DNA of 64,000 nt from Anaerocolumna sp. MB42-C2. GTDB taxonomy: Bacteria > Bacillota > Clostridia > Lachnospirales > Lachnospiraceae. Made by a program: the position numbers and the translations under genes. Below are positions 20,501 to 28,459 of this stretch, one piece after another. Every line of letters starts with the position of its first letter. Position 1 is the stretch's first letter. The stretch covers positions 930,001 through 994,000 of the forward strand of contig NZ_CP133190.1 in assembly GCF_030913705.1 (NCBI RefSeq). The letters run 5' to 3'. The notes under the pieces are model-generated. The model worked only from the letters and a program-made list of their open reading frames with translations. It did not search any database and had not been told where the DNA came from.

Positions 20501-20689
20501 GTCCGGTCCATACCAATGATCCGTTTTGCTGTTAAATTCCAGCCATGGCTCATTAGATGAAGAAGCCTCTTCAGGATGGATGTAATTTCCTTTTTTAAAT
20601 GTCCAATTCTCTACAGTAATTTTTTGAACGACGGACAGTTTATTTAATTCGTTGCTGATTACATTAATTCTTTTATCAATAAAATCCAT
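17591..20689 (-). CDS. Alpha-mannosidase, glycoside hydrolase family 38
   Basis: Zinc-dependent retaining exo-alpha-mannosidase, about 1032 residues. HTHIDVAWWW near 240-250 gives the zinc His and Asp, and WLPDVFGYSGALPQI near 351-365 includes the predicted nucleophile Asp. EGGMWVEADCNL and the C-terminal beta domain are also typical. I start at ATG 20689 because the in-frame TTG at 20701 overlaps the TTTGGAG binding site. No signal peptide, so it acts on imported glycans. It lies between the GH130 and GH3 genes, supporting breakdown of mannose-containing oligosaccharides. Confidence 0.94.
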   Translation of the reverse strand: MDFIDKRINVISNELNKLSVVQKITVENWTFKKGNYIHPEEASSSNEPWLEFNSKTDHWYGPDEHYWFRTTFTVPENLNGKSMWMNVKTQVDEWDDGRNPQFLLFVNNVVTQGIDMNHRRIKLTDSAAAGQTYQLDLQAYTGILHTEFNLIVEMLEIDHRIEKLYYDIKVPLNAFSRMEKDDKIRRDIETVLNNCINKLDLRTPYSKEFYKTLEEADSYLEKALYEDMAGYEDVIATCIGHTHIDVAWWWTVEQTREKVGRSFATVLKLMEEYPNYKFMSSQPQLYYFLKERYPELYERLKIRVKEGRWEPEGGMWVEADCNLTSGESLVRQFMHGKKFFREEFGIDNKILWLPDVFGYSGALPQIMKKSGIDYFMTTKLAWNQFNKIPNDTFMWRGIDGSEVFTHLITTLGVGQSTNEFFTTYNGMLHPDSIMGGWIRYQNKEINNDILISYGYGDGGGGPTREMLETSIRMEKGVRGIPKVRQEFAGTYFKELYDKVKDNNRLAVWEGEFYFEYHRGTYTSMARNKRSNRKSELKLMDLELLSVLAMGEKPYPVKELDSMWKTVLINQFHDILPGSSIHEVYEVTKQEYAELTKKMNELIGDCLAVLTGQGDGITLYNTLGFERDDIVNLGDCKAEALIDKDGSCYPIQQTTDGAVVFVTKLPSKGSKTFAFTKKEEEIPFKLYGTVLETPFYQITVNEKGMFTSIFDKENDREVLKENQYGNLMRMYEDKPIYYDNWDIDIFYTEKYWDVDQVTRMEWTELGAVRATLEIDRKISNSTIKQKIYFYANSRRIEFNTYVDWKEHQHLLKVHFPVDIHSDEATFDIQFGNVTRKVHSNTSWDKARFESCGQKWIDLSEGHYGVSLLNDCKYGHSVKDGNMAITLIKSGTEPNPVTDQEEHFFTYGLYPHAGNWRDGRTVKEAYKMNQPAYAVNGGTIGTEQSVVSVDKSNVILETIKLAEDGNGIILRMYECENALTRVNVKLGIRSSVLSVEECNLIEEKIGDIPLNEDGFKVSIKPYEIKSYRVILNKK

Positions 20690-20796
20690 CTTAAACTCCA
20701 AACTGCGCGGCCTGCGCTCTTATCTTCTTTCTTTTCTCTTAAATCCGGTTATCAGGTCATTTATTCATTTTGCTAATTGAACTTTGTGTAAAATTT

Positions 20797-21786
20797 CTAT
20801 AATGGATATTTCTTCATATAATCCATCAGATCATTTACGGTTGTAAAAGCTAAGCCGGTTACCGTATCCGCACATCCGTAGTAGAGGGCAATACGGCCGG
20901 TATCTGCATCTGTAAGCGCTGCACAGGGGAATACTACATTAGGTACATCACCTACACATTCATAATATTCATAAGGGGCAAGGATATAATATTTAGAACG
21001 GCATTTCACTTTCCAGGGTTCATCAATATCCAGTAAGGCGCAGCCGACACGGTATACAAAACCATTACAGGTATTAATAACTCCGTGATAAATTAGCAGC
21101 CAGCCCTCCTCTGTCTCAATCGGTATCGGACCCGGACCGACTTTGGTTGACTGCCATGCTGATGCATCATCTCTGACTGGTGACATAACATGACGATGAT
21201 GTCCCCAATACTCCAAATCTTTACTCTGACTGAAAAAGATATCTCCGAACGGAGTATGTCCTGTATCGCTGGGGCGGCTTAAAAGACCGTAATATCCATT
21301 TATTTTACGGGGAAATAAAACGCCGTTGCGATTATAAGGAAGAAATGCATTTTCCAACTGGTAAAAAGTTTTAAAATCAAAGGTATATCCAACTCCAATT
21401 GTAGGACCGTGATACCCATTACACCAGGTTACATAATATCTGTCTTCCACAAAGCAAACTCTCGGATCATATCGGTATTCCCTTTTTAATATTTCTTCCT
21501 CTTCTCCTAAGAAAGTAATCGGTTTTTCATTGATTTTCCAATGGATACCATCCTTGCTGAATCCGGGAAATAAATCCATACTGACAGATTTACTGTCACA
21601 ACGGAATACCCCTGCATATCCGTCTTCAAACGGAACCACTGCACTGTTAAACACACTGTTGGAGCATTCAATTGCATCTCTTCCGATAATCGGATTCTCC
21701 GGATAACGCCATATAGGCATCTTATAATTTTCCGGTTTATCTACCCACGGAATGTTTGGTAATGAACTCCCAATAATCTTACTCAT
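20797..21786 (-). CDS. GH130 family beta-mannoside phosphorylase
   Basis: 329 residues from ATG 21786, preceded by AAGGAGG. Family features: [20 protein letters not shown] at the N-terminus, [20 protein letters not shown] (catalytic Asp in YDPR), [18 protein letters not shown] and [19 protein letters not shown], consistent with a five-bladed beta-propeller. GH130 members phosphorolyse beta-mannosides (mannosyl-glucose, mannobiose, or the mannosyl-GlcNAc core of N-glycans), giving mannose 1-phosphate. With an adjoining alpha-mannosidase, N-glycan-like or branched mannosides are plausible substrates. The acceptor specificity cannot be read from sequence. Confidence 0.9.
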   Translation of the reverse strand: MSKIIGSSLPNIPWVDKPENYKMPIWRYPENPIIGRDAIECSNSVFNSAVVPFEDGYAGVFRCDSKSVSMDLFPGFSKDGIHWKINEKPITFLGEEEEILKREYRYDPRVCFVEDRYYVTWCNGYHGPTIGVGYTFDFKTFYQLENAFLPYNRNGVLFPRKINGYYGLLSRPSDTGHTPFGDIFFSQSKDLEYWGHHRHVMSPVRDDASAWQSTKVGPGPIPIETEEGWLLIYHGVINTCNGFVYRVGCALLDIDEPWKVKCRSKYYILAPYEYYECVGDVPNVVFPCAALTDADTGRIALYYGCADTVTGLAFTTVNDLMDYMKKYPL

Positions 21787-21879
21787 ACTTGTAAACCTCC
21801 TTGTTATTAACAACCATATTCATTTGCAATTTGCCCTCTGGCAAGAAACCGGCAAACGGCCTTTAAACCAGAGGAAGTT

Positions 21880-21962
21880 CTCGTATTATGACAAATAAGC
21901 CTGCAATAATACGAGCTTTGTTTTCACGCAAATAGTGCCGCCTGCCTAAAGCTGGCGGCACT
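21880..21962 (-). terminator. Two hairpins after the solute-binding protein gene
   Basis: CTCGTATTAT/ATAATACGAG (21880-21915) and AGTGCCGCC/GGCGGCACT (21934-21962) follow the binding-protein stop. No long U-run follows, so partial termination or 3' end stabilisation is more likely. This would let the lipoprotein be made in excess over the downstream enzymes. Confidence 0.5.
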
Positions 21963-21980
21963 ACAATTATAACATATCTT

Positions 21981-23471
21981 TTATTTATTATACATAGCAT
22001 CTATCTGAGATTGTGCTTCTTTTACAATAGTTTGGAATCCGGATGCATCAAGTTCGGCACTTATCGTTTTTACCATTTCTCTTGGCTCTCTGGCACCCGT
22101 CATTAACTCACTTCTATATTTTTCATAGATGGAACGGCAATTGGCAAGTTCTGTTTCAATCTTTGAAGTATCCAGGTTAAATCCTAATAAAACGGATGGA
22201 TTTGCTTTGGAATTTAATTCCTTTACCTCATCCCATTGATTGAATTCATCACTGGCAAGTTTAGATACATTAAAGAATGTTCCTTGTGTATAACCGGCCA
22301 TTGTCCAGTCATTATTTAATTTCTCAATTTCACCTTTATCATTATAATTAAAGTTGTCACCTTCAAGTCCATAATAAAATGCATCTCTTACCTTACTGTC
22401 CAAGTTAACTAATTGTAAAAACTCAAGACACTTTTCCGGATACTTGGTATTGGCAGAAATACCATTTAAGGAACCACGAACCGTACTGTTGGATACGATA
22501 GTATCAATGAATTTACCGGTCACTGCTTCTACGCCCATATTCGGACCCCATGTGGTTTTAGCTGCGCCTGACCAACCCTGTGCGGTATAGAACATTCTGT
22601 AGGAAGGAGCCTCTCCAACTGCCGGTGCATCTGCATTAATAATACCCTCATCATACCATTGATGAAGAAGATCTAACTGACTTAAAATTTCTTCCTGTTC
22701 TAATACGTTTACAACTTTACGGGATTGATCATCATATCTTACACCTAATGCAGGCAGTCCTACACCCATTTGATCGTATACGGAAGTTATAACCTCAAAC
22801 CCATTCTTATCAAGTACAACCGGTGCAGTTCCCTCACCTTCTTTAATCTTTTTAAAAGTATCTGAAAGACCTGCTAAGGTATTCTCTTTTTCATAATCCA
22901 CTGAATATTTCTCTGCAATTGCTTTATCCCAAACAAAATACTGTGTGGCTGAACTATCTTTGTAAGTCGGTACGGAATAAACCTTTCCATTAACAGATAC
23001 CGCATCCCAATAATCGGCCGGAATGTAGGAATATAAATCAGGAGCTGCTGTTTTCACTAAATCTGTGATATCCAAAAAAGCACCCAGCCCAACTTCACTG
23101 GCATATCTGGCACCATCCGTAAATAAAATATCAAAATTTTCACCGGAATTTACAATAACACTTCTTCTTGTGTCCCAATCCGACCAGGGCACTATTTCAA
23201 CATCAATATTAACACCAATCTTTTCTGCCAGATACGGATTAATCTTAGCCAGCCAGTTTTCATAATTTTTAGGCATACCGTTTCCAACCGAAATCCATTT
23301 TAAGGTTACTACTTCACCAGTGGAAGTCGTATCTTTCCCATCTCCGTTACTTGTTTCAGAAGATGTATTATTTCCTGCTGCTTTATCATCTCCCCCTTTA
23401 GAGCAGCCAATAACGGAAGTTGCCATCATTGCAAAAACTAAAAATAGTGCTAATGCTTTTCTTAATTTCAT
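21981..23471 (-). CDS. Sugar ABC transporter solute-binding lipoprotein
   Basis: 496 residues. Lipoprotein signal MKLRKALALFLVFAMMATS with lipobox VIGC (Cys23), then a Ser/Thr/Gly/Asp linker. The rest is a family 1 (LplA/YtcQ-like) extracellular binding protein, with EIVPWSDWDTR near the N-terminal lobe. It captures the oligosaccharide for the two permeases encoded upstream. Hairpins after the stop probably favour its expression over the GH130 gene. Confidence 0.92.
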   Translation of the reverse strand: MKLRKALALFLVFAMMATSVIGCSKGGDDKAAGNNTSSETSNGDGKDTTSTGEVVTLKWISVGNGMPKNYENWLAKINPYLAEKIGVNIDVEIVPWSDWDTRRSVIVNSGENFDILFTDGARYASEVGLGAFLDITDLVKTAAPDLYSYIPADYWDAVSVNGKVYSVPTYKDSSATQYFVWDKAIAEKYSVDYEKENTLAGLSDTFKKIKEGEGTAPVVLDKNGFEVITSVYDQMGVGLPALGVRYDDQSRKVVNVLEQEEILSQLDLLHQWYDEGIINADAPAVGEAPSYRMFYTAQGWSGAAKTTWGPNMGVEAVTGKFIDTIVSNSTVRGSLNGISANTKYPEKCLEFLQLVNLDSKVRDAFYYGLEGDNFNYNDKGEIEKLNNDWTMAGYTQGTFFNVSKLASDEFNQWDEVKELNSKANPSVLLGFNLDTSKIETELANCRSIYEKYRSELMTGAREPREMVKTISAELDASGFQTIVKEAQSQIDAMYNK

Positions 23472-23588
23472 AATTGTTATTCATCCTCCTGTAATTTAAT
23501 AAAATCACGTGTTTACCTAATATTACTAAGTGTGGTAATAATTTTATATAAACTTCCTAATAAGTTTGACCTGTAGGAATAATTTATA

Positions 23589-24509
23589 TCAACCTTTTAC
23601 TGCTCCGACTGTAAGTCCTGAAATAAAATATTTCTGAAAAAACGGATAAGCACATGCGATGGGCAGAATTATTACAATCGCAATGGCCATTCTGGCACCT
23701 TCCTGAGGCATTAAATTTTTATACTGCTGCAGTGACAATCCGGCTGACGGGTTGTTTGCCAGATATTCAATATTTCTCTGGATATTATTTAAAAGTGCCT
23801 GCAGCGATAATAGATTTGTATTTGATATATATAAAGATGATTGGAACCAATCATTCCAATAACCAAAGCAAAGAAATAAACCAATCGTTGCGAATACCGG
23901 CTTAGATATGGGTACGACGATTCTTGCAAATATATTCAGCTGACTGGCTCCGTCAATTTTAGCTGATTCAATAATGGAATCCGGTATTGTTGTTCTGAAA
24001 AATGTTTTGCAGATAATTACATTAAAAGAAGATACCAATAGCGGTAATATCAAAGCCCAGATAGAATTTTTTAAACCGAGTAGATTGGTGTTAATAACAT
24101 AGGAGGACAACATACCTCCATTAAATATCATTGGTATAAATACTATGTAAGTTAATAATCCATTCAGTTTATAATTTCTTCTGGATAAAACATATCCCAT
24201 AGTCGTTGTTAGTAAGACTCCAAGTACAGTACCTGTCAATGTTACTAACACTGATATTCCCAGGGCTTTTAAAATGGTTTTTGCCTCATTCCACAAGAAG
24301 AGATAAGATGCCGCTGAAAATTCTTTCGGTATAAACTGATATCCGTATCTGGCCAGTGAATGTTCCGAAGTAATGGAAATCATAAAAACAAAAATAACTG
24401 GTATTATACATATTAGGGATATCACAATAAAAATTATATTAAACAGTATATTTGCTCTCCACGAAATACGGTTTAGCTTAGAAGTGTTTTCTTCTATTTC
24501 CTTTTTCAT
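23589..24509 (-). CDS. Sugar ABC transporter permease (LplC/YtcP type)
   Basis: 306 residues from ATG 24509 (GGAGG upstream). Six hydrophobic segments; the EAA loop reads ESAKIDGASQLNIFARIVVPISKP, and the C-terminus QKYFISGLTVGAVKG is characteristic of this subfamily. It pairs with the permease encoded just upstream. No ATPase gene is in the locus, so a shared MsmK-like ATPase elsewhere is presumably used. Confidence 0.93.
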   Translation of the reverse strand: MKKEIEENTSKLNRISWRANILFNIIFIVISLICIIPVIFVFMISITSEHSLARYGYQFIPKEFSAASYLFLWNEAKTILKALGISVLVTLTGTVLGVLLTTTMGYVLSRRNYKLNGLLTYIVFIPMIFNGGMLSSYVINTNLLGLKNSIWALILPLLVSSFNVIICKTFFRTTIPDSIIESAKIDGASQLNIFARIVVPISKPVFATIGLFLCFGYWNDWFQSSLYISNTNLLSLQALLNNIQRNIEYLANNPSAGLSLQQYKNLMPQEGARMAIAIVIILPIACAYPFFQKYFISGLTVGAVKG

Positions 24510-24622
24510 AATAACCTCCATCTGCCGCCTTAACGGTATAAGTGGCAACTTTCTTAATATTTTATTTCAATCCACTTGAAACAATGCTGTCTGTTAAACC
24601 GAATCAAAAACAATAATTGTTA

Positions 24623-25603
24623 CTATATGATTGCGCTGTCATTATCAATTTTCCTTACAATCCAGTTTGCCAGCAATATAGTCAAACAGCAAGCCACAGA
24701 CTGAAAGAATGTTGCCGCAGCTGTCATACCGATAGGTGCTGAAGACTGCAGGGCTTTATAAATATAGGTATCAATTGTTGATGCTACATTATATAGTGAA
24801 CTTGGTATTTCCCTTGTCACCTGGAAAAACAACCCGAAATCCGAATAGAATATCTTTCCTACATTTAAGATGAACATCATAATTACAATTGTCTTTATAC
24901 TAGGAAGCGTTATGTACTTAACCTGCTGCCATTTTGTTGCACCGTCAATTACCGCAGCTTCATATAAAGCACTGTCAATACCGGTTATACTAGCCAGATA
25001 TACAACCGTACTATAACCGATGGTTTTCCATAATTGCATAAAAACTAAGATAAACGGCCAATATTTAGGTTCCATATACCATTGAATTATATCTTTTCCA
25101 AATGTCTTTAATATACTGTTAACCATACCTTTATCAATGCTCAAAAAGGCATATACAAAATAACTTACAACAACCCATGACATAAAATGCGGAAAAAACA
25201 TAAGCGTCTGATATACCTTTGATTTCCGTTTGCTATAAATAAGACTTATCATAATCGCCAGGGTAACCGGTATAACAATGCCCAGGATAATAAAAATAAT
25301 ATTATATCCGATGGTATTTCGTAAGAGCAGCAGCAGTACATTGGATTTGATTAAGAAATTAAAATTATCCAGACCCGCCCACTGACTTTGTATCAGATTA
25401 TATATAAAACCATGACCGGGAAATATCTTGTAATTTTTGAATGCAATTACGATACCAAACATAGGCAGAAAACAAAATAATATGTACCAAACAATTGTAG
25501 GTAATGCCAGCAACGTCAGCTCCGTATCATCTTTTGTCCATTTTTTTCTGGTTTTTACTTTTTTATTAACCATATCCTTTTTATCATTTTTTAACTTTTT
25601 CAT
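24623..25603 (-). CDS. Sugar ABC transporter permease (LplB type)
   Basis: 326 residues from ATG 25603; GGAGGTT lies upstream, so the ORF's earlier start at 25618 is unlikely. A Lys-rich N-terminus is followed by about six membrane segments, with the EAA-like loop EAAVIDGATKWQQVKYITLP. First gene of the glycan operon, divergent from the LacI regulator. Promoter candidate at 25652-25680. Confidence 0.93.
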   Translation of the reverse strand: MKKLKNDKKDMVNKKVKTRKKWTKDDTELTLLALPTIVWYILFCFLPMFGIVIAFKNYKIFPGHGFIYNLIQSQWAGLDNFNFLIKSNVLLLLLRNTIGYNIIFIILGIVIPVTLAIMISLIYSKRKSKVYQTLMFFPHFMSWVVVSYFVYAFLSIDKGMVNSILKTFGKDIIQWYMEPKYWPFILVFMQLWKTIGYSTVVYLASITGIDSALYEAAVIDGATKWQQVKYITLPSIKTIVIMMFILNVGKIFYSDFGLFFQVTREIPSSLYNVASTIDTYIYKALQSSAPIGMTAAATFFQSVACCLTILLANWIVRKIDNDSAII

Positions 25604-25651
25604 TTTGTTAACCTCCATTTACACGTCACTGCTTAACAATTAACTGGATTC

Positions 25652-25680
25652 ATATTAACATATTTTAATTTTTAATGCAA
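25652..25680 (-). promoter_or_regulatory. Promoter of the glycan transport operon
   Basis: On the minus strand TTGCAT (25680-25675), 17-bp spacer, TAATAT (25657-25652), about 50 bp before the permease start. Confidence 0.6.
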
Positions 25681-25914
25681 CATTTATTTTCTTTTTTTAT
25701 CATATTTTTAACATGTTATTAAATGCGTTATTATTTTGTATATATTTAAAATGCAATTACTGGTTTAATTCCTTGTATTTTTGTACAATTTAAATAATTT
25801 TCATATAATAAGCATCTATTCATATTTCAATTTTGCTTATCATTATTTATCATTTAACAAATGCATAGTTTTATCTTTTATTAACATCATTTGATAAATA
25901 ATTATAATAATTTG

Positions 25915-25943
25915 TTGTGATTTGTTAAATGTTATGTTATAAT
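25915..25943 (+). promoter_or_regulatory. Promoter of the LacI-family gene
   Basis: TTGTGA (25915-25920), 17-bp spacer, TATAAT (25938-25943). The ATTTGTTAAATG element at 25920-25931 lies in the spacer, so a regulator bound there would block transcription. Confidence 0.6.
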
Positions 25944-26087
25944 ACTATTCAACAAAGTGATTAAATGGGGCTGTTGCATAATATATTAATTCTGCAACAG
26001 TATCCGAGACCGAACGGATAACGCAGCGATATAAATACACCTGAAACAGGAACCCCTCACAAAGTGATTACAAAGAAGGAGTACTTT

Positions 26088-27140
26088 ATGAAAAAAATAA
26101 CTATGCAGGAAATAGCGGATGCTCTAAACATTTCAAGAGTAACTGTCTGGAAAGTATTCAATAATTATCCCGGAGTATCGGATGCCCTAAGTGATCAAAT
26201 CCTTAGCAAAGCACAAGAACTGGGATATTTAAAGCAAAAACCGTCTCTATTACCAAATGCAGCAGCTGTTGATTCGCATGAGAATATTCCTGCCGAAACT
26301 GAGATGACGGTCTCCGTTGTAGTATCCCGCCCGGAATCTTCCATGTTTTGGATGAATATCATTCATCAGATTGCAAAAGAATTGGTTAACTCCAATATCA
26401 ATTTGATGTACACTTATTTACCCAGCAAAACAACAAATGGTTATCGCCTGCCATCCGTTTTAACAAACGGAACAGTACAGGGTATTATAGTTTTAAATGT
26501 TTATGATCATGATTTACTAACCATGTTAAATGAATTAAAAATTCAGAAAGTCTTTTTAGATATGGTTTCCTCTATTCCGGAAGATACCTTATCCGGAGAT
26601 TTATTTTTACTGGAGGGAAAGTCCAGTGTAAGTAAAATAACAGAAGCTATTATTCAAAAAGGAAGAACAGAAATTGGATTTATCGGTGATATAGAATATG
26701 CAAAGACGAACCTGGAACGTTATGAGGGGTATTTATCTGCCATGAACCGTTACAACCTCACTATTAATAAAGATTATAGTTTAGTCCACAGTATTGGTAT
26801 TTATACCTATGCGGAAGAAATAAATGAATTTTTATCTAAATTAAAACATATGCCTCAGGCATTTGTTTGCGCTAGCGATTACGTAGCTCATTTTGTCATA
26901 AAATATTTGAGTGCTAACAACTATCGTGTTCCGGAAGATGTAGCCATATCCGGATACGACGGTACAACAGAATATATCGATCAGATTGATTATCTTACAA
27001 CGGTTCAGGTTCAGACCAGAGAATTAGGGATTCGTCTGGTTAAGCAGCTTTTACACAGGATAGCAAATCCTGATTTTCCGCCGGAAGTAACTTACATCTA
27101 TTCTAAAATAAGATATGGTGAATCAACTAATTTTGAATAA
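26088..27140 (+). CDS. LacI-family transcriptional regulator
   Basis: 350 residues from ATG 26088 with an AGAAGGAG site. HTH ITMQEIADALNISRVTVWKV and hinge region at residues 1-60, then a periplasmic-binding-protein-like sensor domain ending in VAISGYDGTTEYIDQIDYLTTVQ. Divergent from the ABC/GH operon, so it very probably controls it in response to a released sugar. The inverted 12-mers at 25851 and 25920 are candidate sites, though they lack the central CG common in LacI operators. Confidence 0.93.
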   Translation: MKKITMQEIADALNISRVTVWKVFNNYPGVSDALSDQILSKAQELGYLKQKPSLLPNAAAVDSHENIPAETEMTVSVVVSRPESSMFWMNIIHQIAKELVNSNINLMYTYLPSKTTNGYRLPSVLTNGTVQGIIVLNVYDHDLLTMLNELKIQKVFLDMVSSIPEDTLSGDLFLLEGKSSVSKITEAIIQKGRTEIGFIGDIEYAKTNLERYEGYLSAMNRYNLTINKDYSLVHSIGIYTYAEEINEFLSKLKHMPQAFVCASDYVAHFVIKYLSANNYRVPEDVAISGYDGTTEYIDQIDYLTTVQVQTRELGIRLVKQLLHRIANPDFPPEVTYIYSKIRYGESTNFE

Positions 27141-27690
27141 AATTTAATATTTAAATGATTAAACTTGTAATCTCAGTTACCGAGACAGTCAAATAAGGAT
27201 ATTCTAACTTTTTAAACCTATCATTACAATTCAGCCTATGGCTGAATTGTAATGATTTATGCACAGAAATTATGCTTTCAACATAATTTCGCGCATGTAT
27301 ATCTCGGGTTTTCTGTGACTTTCGCTTTGCTTCACTCACAAAAAACGCCTCGCGGTACCAAAGGCTGAACTGTAACAACCTATCATTTTTATCTATACTG
27401 ATTAATTTATTAACTAACATAATCAGTAAATAAAAGTGATACGAATTCTGAATCGGCCCCCATATGTTAGATTTTTGTCTCTAACTCATGAGGGCCGGTT
27501 CATTCCAATCTCTTGGAGTATCCTTTATTATTTATTGTATTGTATTTTATGATTCGAGCTACAGCAGTCAATTTTATATTACGGTTCAATCAATTTGCAC
27601 ATTTTATATTTGAACCAAGTGATGCAGGCAATAGCTTCGACTGTTAACTTTTTATAATTCTTTATAGGAGGCACAATTATCACACATACT
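27141..27690. other. Gene-free region with strong secondary structure
   Basis: 550 bp between the LacI gene and the iron module. It contains a perfect 17-bp hairpin with a TAT loop (27220-27256), a second AAATTATG/CATAATTT hairpin near 27268-27291, a degenerate echo of the first stem near 27364, and a 23-bp stem with three mismatches at 27447-27502. An 89-codon ORF on the minus strand (27151-27420) overlaps these structures and looks non-coding. Confidence 0.5.
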
Positions 27691-27849
27691 CTATATATTT
27701 TCCTTTTTCTCCATCCCGCAGCCGCTGCAGCCGCTGCAGCCGCTGCAATTACACCCTGATTGGACTCCTCTTTTATGAGACCTCACGCTTCTTACAATGA
27801 TACTTACAACCAAGATTGTTACAGTGGCAGCTATGATATAATTGATCAT
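27691..27849 (-). CDS. FeoB-associated Cys-rich membrane protein
   Basis: 52 residues from ATG 27849, preceded by GAGGAGGAAAAA. One membrane segment (MINYIIAATVTILVVSIIV), then a basic stretch and a Cys-rich tail with repeated CSGCSGCSGC, encoded by a 9-bp GC-rich tandem repeat at 27718-27746. It matches the small Cys-rich proteins commonly found beside feoB, whose role is unproven. The first 25 codons overlap the end of the Fur-family gene in another frame. Confidence 0.8.
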   Translation of the reverse strand: MINYIIAATVTILVVSIIVRSVRSHKRGVQSGCNCSGCSGCSGCGMEKKENI

Positions 27850-28312
27850 CGCATTTTTCCTCCTCTGCTTTCTTTTCACTCTTTATGACTATAGAAAGAT
27901 TTTGAACATCAAAACCTTGTTCCAGAAGTTCCTTTTTTAAAAGTTCAAACCATTCACCTTTGTTTAAATTAACTGCATGTTTAGTCTTTTCGTCAACAAA
28001 AATAATCTGCTGATCTTGTTTTAATTCAAGATTCTCATAATTGATCAGATAAAGGTTTTTGCGGTTTATAACACCTAAATCCTCCAGGGTTTTGACCATT
28101 CGGTATACAGTTGCAATACCTACAGTCGTATCTTTTTTTACCGCTTTATAATATATCTCCTTACAGCTGGAACACTCATCTTCTAATATGGTATCAATCA
28201 GCAGTTTTCTTTGCTCCGTTATTCGGTAACCGCTTTTACGCAACTGTTCTAAAATCACTTCTCTTTTATGAATTTTAACTAAGATCGGTTCCTTATCTGA
28301 CTTCATTTTCAT
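27773..28312 (-). CDS. Fur-family regulator with atypical Cys/His tail
   Basis: 179 residues. N-terminal winged helix (RITEQRKLLIDTILE, TVGIATVYRMVKTLEDLGVI) as in Fur. The usual His-rich metal motif and C-terminal CxxC pairs are not in their normal place. Instead there is a CSSC at 47-50 and a C-terminal tail with C154, H160, C162, H163, C164, C169, H172 and C173. That tail is encoded over the first codons of the FeoB-associated gene. Its position after feoAAB suggests iron-dependent control of the module. GGGAGTG precedes the ATG. Confidence 0.85.
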   Translation of the reverse strand: MKMKSDKEPILVKIHKREVILEQLRKSGYRITEQRKLLIDTILEDECSSCKEIYYKAVKKDTTVGIATVYRMVKTLEDLGVINRKNLYLINYENLELKQDQQIIFVDEKTKHAVNLNKGEWFELLKKELLEQGFDVQNLSIVIKSEKKAEEEKCDDQLYHSCHCNNLGCKYHCKKREVS

Positions 28313-28419
28313 AGTTCACTCCCGTCCACCCGCCTAAGCAGGTATAAAGATCAGAGGTGTGTAATATTATATCACACAACACCCAATACGACCGCTTTCG
28401 CAGATTTTTTGCAGGGGGG

Positions 28420-28438
28420 ATGCCCGTTTACCGGGCAT
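28420..28438. terminator. Small GC hairpin after feoB
   Basis: ATGCCCG/CGGGCAT with a short loop just downstream of the feoB stop. No U-run on the feoB strand, so termination is uncertain. Confidence 0.35.
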
Positions 28439-28459
28439 TTATCTAAAAGTTAATTTGAA

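Larger units (their letters stand above)
25604..26087. other. Divergent control region of the glycan locus
   Basis: About 480 bp, very AT-rich. It holds the two divergent promoters, an inverted pair of 12-mers (CATTTAACAAAT at 25851 and ATTTGTTAAATG at 25920) that could be regulator sites, and a CTGTTGCA/TGCAACAG hairpin near 25975-26006 in the LacI leader. Confidence 0.5.

Noticed and set aside
15061..27140. Prophage or defence island
   Set aside because: No integrase, phage structural or known defence proteins seen; the genes are sugar metabolism and transport.
27151..27420. 89-codon minus-strand ORF before the iron module
   Set aside because: It overlaps perfect hairpins, starts without a convincing binding site and has no recognisable domain. 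I treat the region as structured non-coding DNA.
27575..27620. GGTTCAAT segment resembling a tRNA T-arm
   Set aside because: No acceptor or anticodon arms fit around it. No tRNA gene was found in the window.
27718..27746. GC-rich 9-bp tandem repeat, considered as a CRISPR or other repeat array
   Set aside because: It is part of the coding sequence of the Cys-rich tail of the FeoB-associated protein.
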